A DNA stretch of 64,000 nucleotides from Picochlorum sp. 'celeri'. Lineage: Eukaryota > Chlorophyta > Trebouxiophyceae. The notes beneath the pieces are model-generated. The model was given only the letters and a program-made list of their open reading frames with translations, made no database searches and was not told where the DNA came from. This document shows, in pieces, positions 1 through 11,894 of this stretch. Position 1 is the first letter of the stretch. Each line of letters starts with the position of its first letter. The DNA lies in the NCBI GenBank assembly GCA_010909725.1, contig JAACMV010000001.1, positions 407,533 to 471,532 on the forward strand, read 5' to 3'. A program made the position numbers and the translations under genes.

Positions 1-833
1 CCGGGGGCTCGCGCCAGGCACTGAGACAGGCCTGGGGAGCCCAAGAGTGCACGGCCTCTCTTTCCTCTCGATGAGAAGTCAGAAAAGCCGAGCAGGCGAT
101 GATTGGGTTCTTTGTACTCGGGGGGAGCGATCGGGCGGCACGCACCGCCGTCCGACTCGACCCGCCGAGACCCACCGTCGCTCATCAGCTACGAGGCCGC
201 ACGCACCCTCTCGGAGACAGACATCTCCAAAAACGGGGACTGGCGGCCGCTCGCTGGAACAGAGAGGACCACTCGTCGTCAACCGCGCAACCGTGTCCGG
301 TCACGCGGCTGCTTCGATCGGCCGCTCTTTGCTCGTCGGTCTGGGAAATTTTGGACCGGCCATGATCCGTCCGAGACAATGTTAGAATCGGAATGACGGG
401 GTGATTCCTCTGAATGGCCAACACTTCTGAATGCAAGTTGGTGTGCACGGGCTACCCACACCCGCCCGGCGGACTCCTGCTCCCACACGGGCCAAACATC
501 CCTCGTAGTCTGTCCCGGGTATCCGAGCGACAGCATCTCGGCGTCACAGGGCCGCCGAATGCCGCCCCTCCCCCTGATGCAGACCTGGAGAAGGGATGGA
601 CCGGGGCCACTCCCCTGCATGCCTTTGGCCACCATGAAATGCACCACCTCGCCATGCAGAACCACGGAATAATCTCTTCCTTCTATGTGTCATATTACAG
701 GTAATGATACATAAACCACTATGATGTAATGGAGGAAAGATGCTCAGCGCGAATGCCACACATCGTTCAATTGGCGACCCACACTGCATGTGTATTGTGG
801 AGATGTTCTGCAGCTGAAGTACCCCATACCAGT
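1..833. other. GC-rich stretch with no recognised gene
   Basis: The first 620 or so bases are visibly richer in G, C and CpG than the rest of the window. Short open frames exist in several registers, but none resembles a protein family I know and none has convincing splice sites. From about 660 the composition returns to normal, and 700-833 is probably the 3' flank of the ABC transporter gene that ends at 834. A spacer, part of a gene cut by the window edge, or non-coding RNA are all possible. Confidence 0.4.
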
Positions 834-2954
834 TCACCCGATTTCTTCGATGCGCCACCCTTTGTCTCCATCTTGTCCTTCCAAGTGCAAGACAATAGAG
901 TGAAAATCTCTGAGGGCGGGTCTGTGACCTATGGACAGCATTGTGATGCCAACCTGGACGCATGCTGTGTACAAAACAGCCTCACCATCTGCGCTCACAG
1001 CACTGGTTGCCTCATCCAGAATAGCGTATTTTGGGGCATGAAAGAGCAGTCGAGCCATCGCCAAACGCTGCTTCTCCCCTCCACTCAGGGTTTCATCCCA
1101 GGGCTGCACCTGATCCCATCCTCTGCCTCGGCCCAAGAGATAGTCGAGCTGAACAGCTTCCAGGCACGCACACAACCTTTCCTCCAATTCATCTTCAGCA
1201 AGCGCCTTACTCTTCATCCAAGAATCGATGTTATCTTTCGTCTTTTGTGATGCCGTCTCCCAAACAGCCTGTGGGGGCTCGGGATACAGGAGCTGGTCCC
1301 TCAGAGACCCTGCCACAAGGTACGGTCTCTGTGACAAGTAGAAAAGCTCTCCTTTGGGAGGTAACGTGATTTCCCCTGCTTGTAAGGGCCAAAGGCCTGC
1401 AGCAACACGGAATAAAGAAGATTTTCCACACCCATTCGGCCCCATGATGAGCACACTCTTTCCTGGGTGAACATCAAATGTCAACTCCTTCACTAACGAT
1501 GTGCCATCTGGAGCAGACAAGAATACCCTGTGGAATGAGACAATAGAACCTTCCAAGCGCCTGGGCTCACAAGGAGGCTCTAAAGAGCCATCTCCAGCAA
1601 GTGGAAGAGCCAACGAGCCAGAGGATGACACGTTTCTCAAATACAATTGCGTGTGGACCTTGTCACTATTGTCTCCTCCCAATGCAGCCACCTGCTCGAG
1701 CAACTCTGACACCCTGGAAGTATACCCAGCCAAATTAGTGACTCTTTTATACACCATGACCAGATCTCCTATTCCCCTTGACGTGTTTGACAGAAGCCTC
1801 ATGGCTCGGATATAGTGTGCAGTAGCTTGCCCACCCGACTCCTTTGGCGTGTTTGCAGCATATACAGCCAAAGCCACCACTGTTGCACCGTACTTGACAA
1901 GATATCCATCCAAAACACCTTGAACCATCTGCTGAAATGCTGAAAGTCTCGAGTGTCGCAGTAAACGATACAAATGCTGATTCAAAATCATCTTCTCCGC
2001 CATCCCCGCTGGAGGATCATTGAATGCCACCTCCTCAGCATGTGTGGACAACCGCTGGTGTGCCTTTCTAAACGAGCCCGCCAGGCCTGCTTCCTGCGCG
2101 GTCAATTGAGCTAGAGGGGGGCTTGTCATCCTCAAAAGCCCAGCACAACAAAGATAATACCCATACAGCATCGCCTGAGATTTGTACCCCATCAATTGTG
2201 ACAATGAACGTGTGAACAGAATCACATCCAGCATTGGCTTGAATGTATACGAATACAGCTCCGAGATGGCATGAGAAAACTTTTCTACATCTTCTGTCAA
2301 CCTCTGATCCGCAGAAGTCAGACCTCCCAACCACGAAGCCGCATAGTAGGCACGATGCGAGCAGTATAACTCGTGTAAATGCAGCGTCAGGCGCCTCATG
2401 AATGACAGCTTCATGTTCTTCTGCAGATACTTCAGGGCACTATTCACCACAGCAGCCGGCACAGCAACGCCACAGAACAGTATCAATAATCTTCTAAGCT
2501 TTTGTGAATCCCGCGCTATAATATATCTGCGACAGATGCATGTCCACGTGAGCATGTTCGACCAAGTACAGAGAAAGAAAGACCCAATACAACACGGCAC
2601 TCACCTCCCCACACCTCCTTCGATCTGGGATGCAACATCCGTCAACAAACTTCTAGCCACTAGACAAAACGTTTGCACGTATATCAGCCCAGCCTCAGGG
2701 CTCACGGGGCTGGGTATGCAAATTCTCAGGATTTTAACCAACCGTCGAGCAAACACTCCGTCCACAGCTACTTTCACGGGTCGACGTCGCTTCCCCCTCA
2801 TAGATGTCCCCTCCACGATATCAGCAGAAGAGCAAATTTTGTGCTGCTCTCGTAGAGAATCTCTCAGGGTTTTCCGAAGCATGTGAAGGCCCGAGACACC
2901 TCCGGCAACAGCGAACACCGTCACCGCACGTTTCTGGCGTTTCGTTAAAATCAT
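834..2954 (-). CDS. ABCD: peroxisomal ABC half-transporter, subfamily D
   Basis: Two exons, 2605-2954 and 834-2526, are joined across a 78-bp GTGAGT...CAG intron to give about 680 residues, normal for an ABCD half-transporter. The N-terminal half is the ABC_membrane_2 type, with the family stretch around VNSALKYLQ and LTEDVEKFSHA. The C-terminal nucleotide-binding domain has Walker A GPNGCGKSS, signature LSGGEKQRLAMARL and Walker B YAILDEATSA. Family members dimerise in the peroxisomal membrane and import acyl-CoAs for beta-oxidation. The start is the first ATG of the frame. The stop codon of the upstream same-strand gene lies only 25 bp away. Substrate is not predictable from sequence alone. 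Confidence 0.9.
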
Positions 2955-2979
2955 TATTATTGTTATTATTTACATATTT

Positions 2980-4075
2980 CTATCTCTCCTTACCTTTGGG
3001 AGGCGAAGAATCAAGGAATCGCGCCTCCCGCCCCGCTCTCAGCTCTTCAGCATCATCTTCCTCCTCTGCCGCATCTTCTGTGCTCAATGCTGACAGAAAT
3101 GGGCGCCGAAGCTCATTCAACACTCCGCCTCGATCGTAGGCTTTGATACGCCCCTCTATATATATCCGTTGCTCTCCACCATGGATGCTGGCATGCGGAA
3201 CATCCACTGCCAGCAGGCTCAGTGTGGACTTTACCTTTTCTATTTTTTGCCTCCAACGACCACCAAACCCTTTCTTTCTGATCCTCGAAGTGGAAAAATC
3301 ATTTGAACTCTACGAGACTTGAGTTTTGGCTTTCCATCCTTTCAACTTCAGCCCCCTCCAGTCACAAACACTGGCCACTCACATCAGACCCCAACACTGG
3401 GGCTCCATCACTTCCAACCACCCTGGATGAGAATTCAAACGAAACATTGCCATTCTATACACAGAGCTAGGACTTATCATGAATCCGGTGCCTATAATAG
3501 CCATGCAGCTACGACTATAAGGGGCACTGGCTCCCAGATGTTGTCAACCCCAGTCACAGCGAGGGACTCTGACACGTTTACAAACGCGCTCGCTGTGAAC
3601 CGACATGCTCTTCCAAATTGTCCATGCTCCCAGTAAAGCGACCCCAGCATACAATTTTCTATGGTGCCTGTCCCACAGGGCTTCCACATGCCATGATAGG
3701 GCCTTCTGCAAATGAACTAGGCCCCCCGCAACAAAGGCAGACAATCCATTCTTCTTGCTCTCTTTGGTTGTATCAGCCAAGGGTGGTGTGTATTTGTTTG
3801 ACTTCATCACCGATTGCAGCGTGGCATCTGCACAGTCCTTGCCTCCTCTACTGGTTGGTCCTTTGGCACGTGCTTATGAAATCGGCCGCTGTCCATAGGC
3901 GCCCATCCCATTACCACCCTTTTGACCACTCAGAATGTTCATTTTCGTACAATAGACAACCATCAGTCGCTTGAAACAATCGCGTGAGGCCCTCCTCGCT
4001 TCCCTTACCCCGAGCTGCGTTCGTCCACCCTCGTAGGGCAGCCTCTCTGCTCAACCTATGTAATATTTTGTCCAT
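2980..4075 (-). CDS. hypothetical single-pass membrane protein, three exons (tentative model)
   Basis: Unrecognised. The proposed exons are 4009-4075, 3586-3827 and 2980-3309, giving about 212 residues; phases match at both junctions (GTAAGG...CAG, and GTTTGT...TAG, the latter a weak donor). The N-terminus begins MDKILHRLSREAALRGW. One hydrophobic segment, around LYAGVALLGAWTIW, could cross a membrane near residue 90. The C-terminal part is charged, with an acidic run EEEDDAEE. The gene lies just upstream of the ABC transporter on the same strand, with 25 bp between stop and start and a TGTAA signal (2970-2974) in the gap. An organelle-membrane role is only a guess. The exon structure is the weakest part of this call. 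Confidence 0.4.
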
Positions 4076-4599
4076 AATGGAGCGATTAATTGGGTTTTCA
4101 ACAAACCGTCGCCGACAGATCCATCCACGGGTATTGCAATTCAAAAAGAAAACACGAACTGCCATCTTTGGTAAATATGGACGGTTCACGCACTTTGATT
4201 GACGGTAAGAGTGCTGGTTGATCACATGGACACGCCTGCTTTCTGAGACAATTCCAACGGATCAGACTGCCCGCTCGTCCAGCAGGGGAGATTTATTTTC
4301 ATCTCATGTCTGTGAAGTCCAACAGACAGTGGAATAATCTGTCAACAGGCCAAGGTTCGTTTGGGGGATACAGTCAAGGCACTCACACACGAAGCTCCTT
4401 GAAACAGCGCACGAGTTGCGGCATCAGGCGATGATGTGATAGGGTTATTTTAGAGGCAGAACATAGTGGTCGGAGGCGTCCTGGGGGTGGGGATGAGGAC
4501 GTGGGAAAAGATGGAAGGCGGTTAGTGCTGCTGGCTGGGACCACGCCGTTTCGTATCGATTGGCTGCTTTGAAGGCTCGATTGGGGGCACAGAATTCTC

Positions 4600-5640
4600 C
4601 TTCTGTAGCAAGTGTCTCTTTCTTCTGATGGTGACAAGGGTGACGAAGCATCGGATTCAGGCTCTGGAGCAGAAATTGAAGGATGAGATAGACAAGAGAC
4701 TTGCCATGGAGACGTCACATAGAGATGAGGTTGAACGACTCAAACGGGTCATAGAAGAAGAACGGGAAAAGATTAAGGAACAGTGCATGCAGCAGTGGAA
4801 ATAAAGAGGATGATGGAGGGGAGTTTGGTTGCGACAAAGGGGGCGCTGGAGAAGAGTCAGATGGATGTTGGAGGTGTCAAAGAGCCAGTTGAGAGCCGTT
4901 TAAAGGCTCAAATGATGACGTTACAGGAAGAAGAAGAGGAGAAAATTCAGTGGAGGGTGGATGCGGAGGTGAAGCTGCGGATGGACCAGCTTGGGATCGG
5001 TCTTCCACTAGCAATGTGAAGGACTCGCAGCAGCTGGAGCATGACCTTGAGATTGCTGTAGAATAAGGCCCAGGAATTCGAAAAGGGAGGCTTCATATTG
5101 GCAATCTGTTGCAAATTGCAAAAGAAGTTGAGTTGTCCAATATGCAGAGGGGCGCTCGATGACCTGAGTTATGAATCTGAGACTGCAGAGAAAACTCAGA
5201 GTAGAAGTGAGGGTCCTTTTGAAGAAATTGAGCGATATGGAATCGCGTGTTGAACAATATAAAGATAAATGCTCACAATGTGAGGTGGAGGCAAGGAACG
5301 CGGAACAATTGATGGCAGAGGAAAAAGAAAAAGGCTGCTGCTGCACGGGAAGCAGAGGGTGCTGCGCGACAAGAGCTGATTTCATTACAACTGGCCATAA
5401 TGGCAATCGCGAAACAAGTTGAATAATGTAGATAATGATAAAATTTTCCAGAGAGAGTTTGTTGTGGATTTAGTGAAACAAAGGCTTCGATGCGGCACTC
5501 GCAAGCTTTGAAGAAGGCTGCACATGTCCTGTCATTGACCGAGGCAGAACACAAGTATGTGTTGGTGATGACAGTGGGTCTCTCGCAAATACTTGGGTCA
5601 CTTTTTTGCAATCTCAAGTGAAAGAAGAGGAACAATAGAG
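4600..5640 (+). pseudogene. decayed coiled-coil protein gene
   Basis: Fragments in different plus-strand frames read as heptad-rich, charged helix: about 4650-4803 (ALEQKLKDEIDKR..., then a stop), 4790-5019 (GALEKSQMD...), and 5171-5360 (LSDMESRVEQYKDKCSQ). Frame changes and stops separate them, and no splice sites explain the changes. This looks like a formerly continuous coiled-coil protein broken by small indels, or one read with errors (see the finding on frameshifts). The family cannot be told; a cytoskeletal filament such as SF-assemblin is conceivable but unproven. Confidence 0.35.
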
Positions 5641-5711
5641 ACAGCAATAAATTAAATGCTTGTATGTAACGACTATACATTATCTGAAAATACGCGTAGA
5701 GAAAATTTCAC

Positions 5712-8700
5712 TCAAAGGTTTTGGACCTCCTGTGGCACCACATCCGAGGCGATTAAGCTGGTTAGGATAGGAGATATCTCTTTCGCACGAGCCATGAATG
5801 TTTCTTTTGGGAGACCTAGGAGTGCCTTGAGGGTTGCCACAGCAAGTGGCACAAGTGCTTGGTTCTCAGCCATCAGGACGGCGGAATCAGTGCCCTCTTT
5901 GGCAATCTTGGCACGCCGATGCCTGCCTTTCAAACCTCTCGAGGTTTTTAGCATGCACAGTGAAGAGATTCTCTCATGCACTTTTGTGGCGTTCCAGAAT
6001 GCTGCATCGCTGCAGGGCATCAATACTCAGCAGTACTGACATGTATGCCTGTGAAGATTCAATCTCAACCTGGAGAAATGGTGGGTCACGAAGCATTTTC
6101 TCTGGTGACACATTATCCGCTGACTGAGCCATGGACAGGGCCTCCCGAAGAACCAGTTGTTGCCGTCCACATCGATGCATCGCCTGCAAATGTCATCCAA
6201 CAAGTCCAAAAGTCTCACTGTTGCCGATTGTTGAATAGATTGGGAGTGGGAGGCATACACCTCTCCACATGCTTGTGCCAACAGCAACTGAACACTGGAT
6301 TTGCACCGGATTTCTGACAGTCTTCTCGCACCCGCTCCATCGCCCAAGACCAGGAGGAATGGCCATTGGCCCCATCGGCAGAGTTTGTTCTATTCCTTGC
6401 TCTATGTTCGAGAAGTGCCTCTATATTTGGGACAGTATCTTTCACAAGCTGATTGCAATGGCCTCCAGAATGATATTCCACGTTTCTTCAGATGCATTTG
6501 ATCCACAAGATATTGCTAGCTGTGTCAACGCAGCCACGCCAACTGCAGCTAACGATGCATGGTTCCTCCGTACAAAGCCTCCCAGAAGATCTATCAGTCT
6601 CACTAGCAGCTCTGGAATGGACTCATGATATCTTGATACGACGTCAACTAGATATTGGGAGCGACGTTGTGCAACGTTTCATCAACCATGCATCTGCCTC
6701 AGCCTCCTTCTTGCTTCATCAGAGAATGTAGTTGTGTCTGTCACTTCTGCTCTGACGTGATCAAACATCGGGAGCAATATCGAATCATATATTCTGATCC
6801 AGAACTCTCTTGTGAATGAGTTTCCATGGAGTTTGAGTATGTCGAAGAGAACTCCCAGAGCCACCATACCTAATTTCTGATCTCGGGTCAAATGTCAATT
6901 CCGAGAGCCCAGCAAGTAGAGGGAACCAAAAGTAACATATGCTCGTCCTTGTCAGTGAATCTAATATTTCCTCGATGAGAACTCGGCTCTGGGGTGGCTG
7001 CAGCAATCACTTTGGCCGCATTAGCCGCAGCTGCAGACCGCTTCAGGACTTGGGTGTACCAGATTTGCGACTTCCCCACTGGTCTGATGCGATGTGCATC
7101 TACATTCAGTGTTGTCGATGCATCATTGGGAAGTTCTGCTGCTTGCACTTCAATGTCTCCTTCAGACCAACTCTCCAGCGCAGAATCTTAGGAAATGCGA
7201 TTGGCGTTCAAAGAAATATCCAAGTGAATGCGGGTTGTTTGTGAACGCTACCAGGCAGTTACGCATATCAGTAAATGTTGTTGTTTCTGTCTCAGTGATG
7301 CACTCAAACTCTTCACGAACAATTCTCTCAACTGTATCAAACGCTAACGGACAATATGGGGGGCTGTTATCATTCGCAGCGCATGTCAACACCATGAAGA
7401 CATCTTCCAGCCAGATTTAATATTGGATGCTCTGGCCAAAACCATTGACTGGATACAGGGCCGAATCACGAGTTCTCTAATCTCTGTATCTTGCGAGCGC
7501 CTCATCAAAACAATAAACGGTCGGAGGAATTCGTTCTGGAAATTATAATTCGCCAATTCATCTCTGGTGAGGAATTTCATGGCCAGTTGTCCGCAGCGAA
7601 TCGACAGAATACATCCCAACAGACAGGTTTTGATGGCACCCCAACCTTCACAAAAAAGTTCAGATAACTCCGCCCAAATGCCCGTCCCCATACGATACGA
7701 ATGCGATTCATATTAAAGTGAGCAATCTCTACAATCTGAGTCAGACTAAACACACGAGGTGCTGCAGCTGAGTCTAGTTCTTCCAAGGCCCACTTCACAA
7801 AGGGCTTTGACAAAGGCAATGACGCTCTCTGTGCTCAGCTTCACACTGGAAGGTAAAAGCGAGTCAAATCTTCCATTTGCTAAACTTCAAACGTTTCCTG
7901 ACCGGGCAAGGAGGACTCTCGGAGAGAACGTTTCGCCAGATCAGGCTTGGAACTCATTGGCAGCATCATGGCATCAATGCTAGAGGAAGCCTCCAGAACC
8001 AGATCATCTACTGATGCCGAAACTGAGCGGTGTTTTCCTTTTTGTAACATCATTTTCATCAAAGTTGAATGCAGATACAATCAACGGGCACTCCCTGCAC
8101 CAAAAGAGGCTATCATCTCAAACCTCGACACGCATCGCAAAATTTCAAAGCCATCGATCTCCTAAAGAGTCTCCAATCTCCTCTGCAACCAGTAGCAACG
8201 TTCTGCAAACAAGAAAGTTATACTAGTGACAATATACTAATTTTACTTTCATCCACACTCACGAACATACCTGAATGCTTTGACATGCTTGAATCCGATT
8301 CGAGATGGCACGTTCAGTGATGTGAATCTGGTCAACGAGGACAAAGAATGCATTCTGCAGCATCAACATTTCCAGCCTTGACATCAGAATCACAGATTCC
8401 CGGAATCCATCAATGCTTGGTCAATAAATCTTTGGATCTTGCTCAGATTCAAACAAGACAACTGAATGCTCAAGCACAGGAGCCCACAAGCACATCCACC
8501 ATGGGTCTGAGTTGCCAACAATCATTGGCCTCTACGAAACTCGCGCCTTGGGCCATCCTTCTCAATCTCTCAGCCGTACGCTTCACGATATCATCCGTAG
8601 GCTCAGCAATTGCCCCCTGTTGTCTTCCTGGAATCAGGGAGATTATGGAATCAAAACCAACCCTGTGTCGGCAATCCCTCCTTGGCCTCATCGCCTTCAT

Positions 8701-11366
8701 CATCATTCATCTTGATCTCATCACCCACGATTCGATCGTACAACGATTCCATGAACTGACTGTCCAAGTCCCCCCCGTCATTGATGCCTCTATTGTTACG
8801 GAGAAAGTCTTCTTTTGACATTTTCTTCTTGACCATGGGATTATGAGCATCTGTGTTCAGCATGATGACAGAATACGCCAATACATAAGCAACATCAGCA
8901 CTCTTGAATGCGTCAGGGTTACACCTCACGTATCTCTCGGCAAATTTCTCCATCAGCCTATCGATTTTCTGTGCTTCTCCTGGCAGCCTGAAACCTGACA
9001 AGAAAGACCTGATGGCCTTGTCAAATTCCATCCCGGAGAAATCCAAATCATCCACATACGCATGCATGACACGTAGGTTCGTGTCATCCCGTTCCCCAAG
9101 GTAGTCACCGATCATTGATTTGTCTAGAGCATTTGTCACACACAAGAATCGTGCAACATCTTCAGGAGCCTCTCCCAGCAACTTTTGCGACTGTAGGAAC
9201 TCCACTCCCTTTTTGGGCTTGTCATTGAAAAGACTCACACCTTTTTCAAAGGCGTTCTTGAAATCTTTCCACAATTTCACAAGATCTCCTTGCTTTGCCT
9301 CAGCTTGCTGAGGTAAGCTCCTCTGACCAGCTGCAAGCTGTGCCATCCACTTGGACCTGACCGAGTCTTCGACTTCCCCTCCAACTTGCACATTGCTAGT
9401 GGTATCTGTCGGCTCATCATCCACTCTTTCCTGTTCTCCATTGGTAACAGAAGTCTTGGTATCTTGTACATTAGATGTTACCTGAGCATGCCACATACGA
9501 AGCGAGCGCACAGTCTGCGTGAGGACATGCAGAGCTTCAAAGCGCATTTCCCTAACCTCGACAACATCATCAATACCTGTATATGCATGCCCTCCCTGGG
9601 CCAATCGCACTGTTGCTGAAATTGTTCTCTCAAATAGATTTCCTCCTTCAATATCGCAGTCGTAATTCACGAAAAGATCAACCAGCACCTGGCCATCCAC
9701 ACTAATTTGATCCAGGCATTTCAGAATGACAGTCTTGTGTGCTGCATCAGATGCAGCCATGGCCAATGTTGGAGTGGACAGATCATGCGAAACGCCACCA
9801 ACAGGGGTTTCAATAGACTTCAATAAGATCATAGGGTAGAATACACCAACTTCTGCCTTAAGCTGGGACCGGAACTTGAGTAGCATCACAGTGAAGATGG
9901 ATGAACACAAGTGCTGCAATGTTGTTGAGGCAGGAGCTGCAGCATTTTAACAGAGATAAGCAGAGATACTGCTTAATGCCGCTCAGAATCTTCTCTCTAG
10001 ATCTAAACTGCTCCCCACTATTATCTAGGAGAATTTTGATCAGTTCCAAAGCCAGGATCCTTCCTTTGCTGCTCACTGATTCTCCTGAAGGAGAGTCTGG
10101 GCTTCGGATTGACAATTTACAGAGCGCCCGCAAAAGCAAGAATCCATCCTTCTCTAAGATTTGCAACAGTTCCTCCTGATATGTCGACTCAGCACTACGA
10201 GGTTCACTTTTGGACACTTCCATATCATCCTGTCCTGGAGCAGCTGGCTCATGCGAGGTGGTACGAAGCACATGCATCAATGGGCTATTAGGCATCTCCC
10301 CACCACCATCAATCTGATTCACAGAATTCGACGATATCCTCCGTGGCACAAATGCCTCATCTAATTGCGCCTGTAACGTTGCTGCTGCTGTCCCGAAAGG
10401 GTCCACAGCTGCTGTCACATCAGATAAAAATTGCTGTACTGATGCGCTTGTCGTAAGGGAAGATTTGCTCTCCTCACTCGTCTGCAAAACATCAGATATC
10501 GCAATGGGAGGCAAAGACACATCAAACTTCCCTTCCTCCAATCTTTGAAATACAACATTCACTATTTGGATCAAGGTCGCCTTTGCAGTCACTTGTATCA
10601 CCTGGGATTTTGATGTGAGAAAAACATTGTACGCAGAGCGCACACACAAGAGTAGGGCCTGAGAATGCACCCGTAAAGACGATGATGTAATCACAGTCAA
10701 AATCGCCTTTAAAAGCCGGAGATCCACAGTATCATCACCTGTATCGTCACAAGAGCAGATCAATTCCACTGCCTGTGCCTGGGGTGCCTGTGCAGCAAAC
10801 TGCAATGGAGCAGCTTCTCCTGCAGTATCCTGAAAAGCCTTTGCCATCGCGTCCCTCTTATGATTAATTATAAACACTGAACCCTGAAGAAGAGAAAACG
10901 ACACCAGCTTTTGAAGACAATCCAGCGATGCATCAATTACTGCAGGCTTCTTTGTTGCAATTGCATCATGCAATACTAGCATAATCTCCCTTGCTGCACC
11001 ATCTGCCAAAGAACCAGAAGACATCTCATTTCCAGAGTACGAATCATCCACGATTTCTTCGGAACATTTATCAAAAATACTGCTCCCCGAATCTGATATC
11101 TTCCCTCCATCCTCCTCCTCCTCTTCCTGATCTTCCCTCTCCTCCCCTCCATGGCCAACAGATCCTCGCTTCACCTCCACCCTCGTAACATTCTTATTAT
11201 TGTCTCCAATCACCATCAGACCATCCAGGCGCTCCAACAGAGATTCGATATCCTCCTGAACCTTGGAATACTTCCTTCCAGACAACTCAGTGGTAATCTT
11301 TTGCAAACAGGGTCGCACCAGAGCAGGAGCATCCGCCACATGCATTTCAGTCTGTTCAACACTCAT
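5712..11366 (-). CDS. BIG: BIG-type Sec7 ARF guanine-nucleotide exchange factor (frameshifted here)
   Basis: Activates ARF GTPases at the trans-Golgi and endosomes. The start is the ATG at 11366. The DCB/HUS region (about 9.9-11.3 kb) includes the conserved KQYLCLSLLK. The Sec7 domain (about 8.7-9.3 kb) has the catalytic glutamate in FRLPGEAQKIDR and VIMLNTDAHNP. Downstream HDS regions are recognisable in pieces, for example ELANYNFQNEF near 7540, GVLFDILKLHG near 6850 and SSQAYMSVLL near 6050. A 68-bp intron at 8203-8270 is likely. The span fits the usual 1,700-1,900 residues. However, the frame shifts by single bases near 9905, 8660, 8420 and 7428, with several more between 5.7 and 8.2 kb, so no intact protein can be read. 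Confidence 0.85.
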
Positions 11367-11894
11367 TTGTATCTTCCCTCTAATTCTAATTTATCAATCC
11401 TGTAGGATAGAATGATGGCACACGGGATGAGTCGAATGATCTCCACCGAACCAACCAGATCACGTTGTATGCCTGTATATTCCAATCAACACACCTTCCA
11501 GCGTCAGATGAGATATTTCAATGTATGAAAAAATCACAATCAGCCGCACTGGCCCAAAATAGTTGTCCACGTGCAATGGCGTCAATGGAACTTATGGGCA
11601 CAATCTATGCCATCATTATCGGGCCTCCTTCTTCTCAATTTCTACCCCACAGTGATACAATAAAGAAATACTTGGATAGCAACCACTGGCGACGCGTGGT
11701 ATTCACGTAAACATTAGATTTCTATATATATTCTAAATACGGATGAAACCCACGCGCGGGTCGTACGATTGCCATACGATTGATGGATCCATGGATCCAT
11801 TGCATAGATAATTGAACAGCATTAGCTATCGAGGGACTGATTGGGAGAATATCAGGTGCATCGCTGGACTGGACGAGACTCTACTCTACTACAC
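11367..11894. promoter_or_regulatory. divergent intergenic region between the ARF-GEF and formate-THF ligase genes
   Basis: About 530 bp between two divergent start codons, presumably holding both promoters. It is AT-rich around 11710-11745 (a TATATATATT-like run). The last 150 bp contain a repeated TACGATTG and a perfect 18-bp palindrome at 11783-11800. No coding sequence was recognised. Confidence 0.5.
11783..11800. repeat. 18-bp perfect palindrome
   Basis: ATGGATCCATGGATCCAT reads the same on both strands and lies 95 bp before the formate-THF ligase ATG, in the shared promoter region. Confidence 0.85.

Noticed and set aside
1..640. rRNA or rDNA spacer assignment for the GC-rich left edge
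   Set aside because: I compared it by memory with conserved 18S, 5.8S and 28S 3'-end segments and found no convincing stretch; left unassigned.
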